From contig JAHREW010000009.1 in NCBI GenBank assembly GCA_020883125.1, positions 1 through 64,000 on the forward strand: a stretch of 64,000 bases of DNA, given 5' to 3'. Below, piece by piece: positions 62,402 to 64,000 of this stretch. This DNA is from Microcoleus sp. CAWBG506 (GTDB lineage: Bacteria; Cyanobacteriota; Cyanobacteriia; Cyanobacteriales; Microcoleaceae). Position 1 is the stretch's first letter, and the number at the start of each line of letters is the position of its first letter. The position numbers and the translations under genes are program-made. Below the pieces are notes generated by a model. It was not told where the DNA came from, did not search any database, and saw nothing but the letters and a program-made list of their open reading frames with translations.

Positions 62402-62612
62402 CCGTCAAAATTTCTTGTAAAATTTCTGGCGTTAAGCCTCGCTGTTGTGCTTTATCAGAAATTTCTGCCATAACTTCAGTTAAACTTTTATTGTGTAAAT
62501 TCCCTCTCAAAAACAATTTAACAATGTAGCTCAACTGTTTCTGAGTCTCAGAAGTAGCCCCTTCAAACGCCGTCTTAATATCTTCATCAACTTGAATCGT
62601 AATGCTTGCCAT
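62385..62612 (-). CDS. Antitoxin of the PIN-domain pair
   Basis: Small protein of 75 aa. MASITIQVDEDIKTAFEGATSET is a beta strand and helix as in ribbon-helix-helix antitoxins, and the C-terminus LTPEILQEILTDDNEE is acidic. The start has a purine-rich leader (TTAATAAGGACT before the ATG). Upstream DNA and the first 27 codons were copied to 61522-61682. The middle (YIVKLFLRGNLHNKSLTEVMAEI) is unique to this copy, so this is the parent and the other the recipient. Confidence 0.85.
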   Translation of the reverse strand: MASITIQVDEDIKTAFEGATSETQKQLSYIVKLFLRGNLHNKSLTEVMAEISDKAQQRGLTPEILQEILTDDNEE

Positions 62613-62691
62613 AGTCCTTATTAATCCTTTGAATATATGCTGTCATTAATTATGGCATAGTGACAACGCAACCCTCAAGCTCAAAATCTAC
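62531..62691. repeat. Segmental duplication, copy B (source)
   Basis: Source copy of 61522-61682. Right after it (62691-62745) is a short palindrome with GGGGCAACCACTTCTGG and GGATTGCCCCTACC that is not in copy A. Confidence 0.9.
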
Positions 62692-62786
62692 AGAAGGCAC
62701 AAATGGGGCAACCACTTCTGGATTGCCCCTACCGGCATCAAAATCTACTCTTCACTCCTAGACTGGGAAAAATACCCCCTTCTCCT

Positions 62787-63989
62787 CTAAAAATCCCTCA
62801 ATTGAGCTGTTTGAACAACAACATCTTTCGTCATAGAACCCCGCCGCACTTTCAGCTTCAAACTTTGACCGATTTGGCTATTTTCCACCAGATTTTGCAA
62901 CTTTGCCGCCGTTGTGATAGCCTCGCCGTCAATTTGCACGATCGCATCTCCCTTGCGAATCCCCGCTTTCTCCGCAGGCGTATTTGGCACAACTCGCATC
63001 ACTAAAACCCCTCTCACTTCCGGTATCATCAAAGGAGCATTCGGATCGGCATTATTCTCTCTAGCAATTTCTGGAGTCAAATCAATCATTTGAATTCCCA
63101 AAAATGGGTGACTGACTTGTTCTCCCTTGGCTAACTGTGTGTAAATAGCTTTAGCTTTGTTGATGGGAATTGCAAAGCCAATACCCATTGCATCGGCTCG
63201 AATTGCCGTGTTAATCCCAATCACTTCTCCTGAACCGTTTAACAGCGGGCCACCGGAATTGCCGGGATTGATGGCTGCGTCTGTTTGGATGAAATCGAGG
63301 CGCTTGTCGGGAATTCCCACGGCTGCTGAAGATCGCTTCAAGGTGCTAATAATTCCCAAGGTGACGGTATTATCAAATCCTAGGGGGTTTCCCACGGCGA
63401 TCGCCCAATCTCCCACTTTCACCGCATCAGAATCTCCCAAAGCGGCCACCGGCAAGTTAACACCCTTAGTATTAATTTTGACAACAGCCAAATCTGTCAC
63501 CTCATCCGTACCTAACACTTCTCCCGGAAAAACGCTCCCGTCATTTAAAGTGACAGTCACTCGATCGGCTTGATCCACTACGTGAGCGTTGGTTAACACA
63601 GTCCCGCTTTTGTCGATCACAAAGCCGGAACCTTGACCCCGCAAGCGTTCTTGTCTGGGGCTTTGGATAGGGAATTCGTCTCCAAAAAATCTCCGAAATA
63701 ACGGGTCTTCCATGACTGGATCGAAGTTGCGACTGACGGTGCGCTCGGTATCAATTCGGACAACTGCTGGTCCGACGCGATCGACTGCTAGCGTCACAAA
63801 ACTATTGTTGCTAGCAGTCGCCGGGAGTTCCGAGTCCCTGAGTGCCAACTTTTGGGGATTTGGAACAGTCGCGGATGCTGGTGCTGGGCTGATTGTCCAG
63901 GCATTTAGGGCGATCGTAATTCCTAAAAATACGCCCAACAGCGAAGACACCATTCGGGGTGCTGGGCGAAAAAACTTGAGTATTCCCAT
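62787..63989 (-). CDS. Deg/HtrA serine protease (HhoA-like)
   Basis: Periplasmic or lumenal protease of 400 aa. A signal-anchor ends at about residue 40 (APASA). The trypsin-like domain has the triad His136 (LTNAHVVDQ), Asp166 (TDLAVVKI) and Ser245 (NPGNSGGPL). One PDZ domain follows (about 285-400): HPFLGIQMIDLTPEIAR, GVLVMRVVPNTPAEKAGIRKGD, IVQIDGEAITTAAKLQN. Cyanobacterial HhoA/HhoB/HtrA proteins remove damaged extracytoplasmic proteins under stress. Which of the three it is cannot be settled. The ATG is 11 bases from the window end, so the promoter and perhaps a longer start lie outside. Confidence 0.92.
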   Translation of the reverse strand: MGILKFFRPAPRMVSSLLGVFLGITIALNAWTISPAPASATVPNPQKLALRDSELPATASNNSFVTLAVDRVGPAVVRIDTERTVSRNFDPVMEDPLFRRFFGDEFPIQSPRQERLRGQGSGFVIDKSGTVLTNAHVVDQADRVTVTLNDGSVFPGEVLGTDEVTDLAVVKINTKGVNLPVAALGDSDAVKVGDWAIAVGNPLGFDNTVTLGIISTLKRSSAAVGIPDKRLDFIQTDAAINPGNSGGPLLNGSGEVIGINTAIRADAMGIGFAIPINKAKAIYTQLAKGEQVSHPFLGIQMIDLTPEIARENNADPNAPLMIPEVRGVLVMRVVPNTPAEKAGIRKGDAIVQIDGEAITTAAKLQNLVENSQIGQSLKLKVRRGSMTKDVVVQTAQLRDF

Positions 63990-64000
63990 AGGATGAATTT

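Noticed and set aside
1-64000. tRNA, rRNA, tmRNA
   Set aside because: No GGTTCGAATCC-type T-loop with a paired acceptor or rRNA-like block noticed by eye; a tRNAscan run would be decisive.

Overview
The window looks like the chromosome of a filamentous, non-heterocystous cyanobacterium of the Oscillatoriales kind (Microcoleus, Oscillatoria or Phormidium-like). This rests on the very frequent GCGATCGC/CGATCG octamer motif (HIP1), the NDH-1 genes ndhD and ndhF, an RbcR-type LysR regulator, an NdbB-type dehydrogenase, a Deg/HtrA protease, 4-Cys Ser/Thr kinases, heptanucleotide tandem repeats (STRRs) and many small palindromic repeats. The genus is inference. I saw no tRNA, rRNA or CRISPR array.

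Layout. 0.5-9.5 kb holds signalling genes (an XRE-PAS histidine kinase and a kinase fused to a formylglycine-generating-enzyme-like domain), then a minus-strand run of a transporter, a DUF4079 membrane protein, a peroxiredoxin-like protein and a small exported protein, with a divergent LysR regulator. 9.5-11.5 kb is a two-gene PtuA/PtuB (Septu-like) anti-phage module. 11.7-14.3 kb is a sulfide/persulfide cassette: TauE/SafE exporter, rhodanese-DUF2892 and persulfide dioxygenase on the minus strand, with a divergent ArsR/BigR-like repressor and a 20-bp palindrome between them. 14.4-16.6 kb has a MAPEG protein and two poorly known proteins (DUF6000-like; DUF2314 plus ankyrin). 16.7-41.6 kb is a core photosynthesis/respiration block (ndhD, ndhF, thioredoxin, NnrU, rbcR). 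Between ndhD and ndhF lies about 18.5 kb of accessory DNA: a class 1 DISARM system (drmD, drmMI, drmA, drmB) with xisH-xisI inside it, an HNH nuclease remnant, and a dense collection of repeats. I find no drmC.

42-50.7 kb contains a second 4-Cys kinase and an unusual neighbourhood. It has two asparagine-synthetase-like proteins that both lack the N-terminal glutaminase cysteine, a type III PLP-decarboxylase-like protein that seems to lack its PLP lysine and active-site cysteine, a single-TM protein, and a zinc-ribbon membrane protein with a toprim-like motif. 51-59.3 kb has a HAD hydrolase, ndbB, a triple-PAS histidine kinase paralogous to the first one, a DCC protein and a large glutathione-transferase-like protein, with relics of a histidine kinase and an IS630 transposase. 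59.4-62.7 kb is a decaying defence/toxin-antitoxin zone: MazEF with a short toxin, a NACHT-NTPase relic, a cold-shock-domain gene whose first 27 codons and promoter were copied from a nearby antitoxin, and an antitoxin/PIN toxin pair. The window ends in a Deg/HtrA protease.

Two general themes stand out. The accessory genes are mostly defence modules (DISARM, Septu, TA pairs, NACHT relic). Mobile palindromic repeats have not stayed in intergenic DNA: copies sit in frame inside drmMI and supply the ends of other genes.
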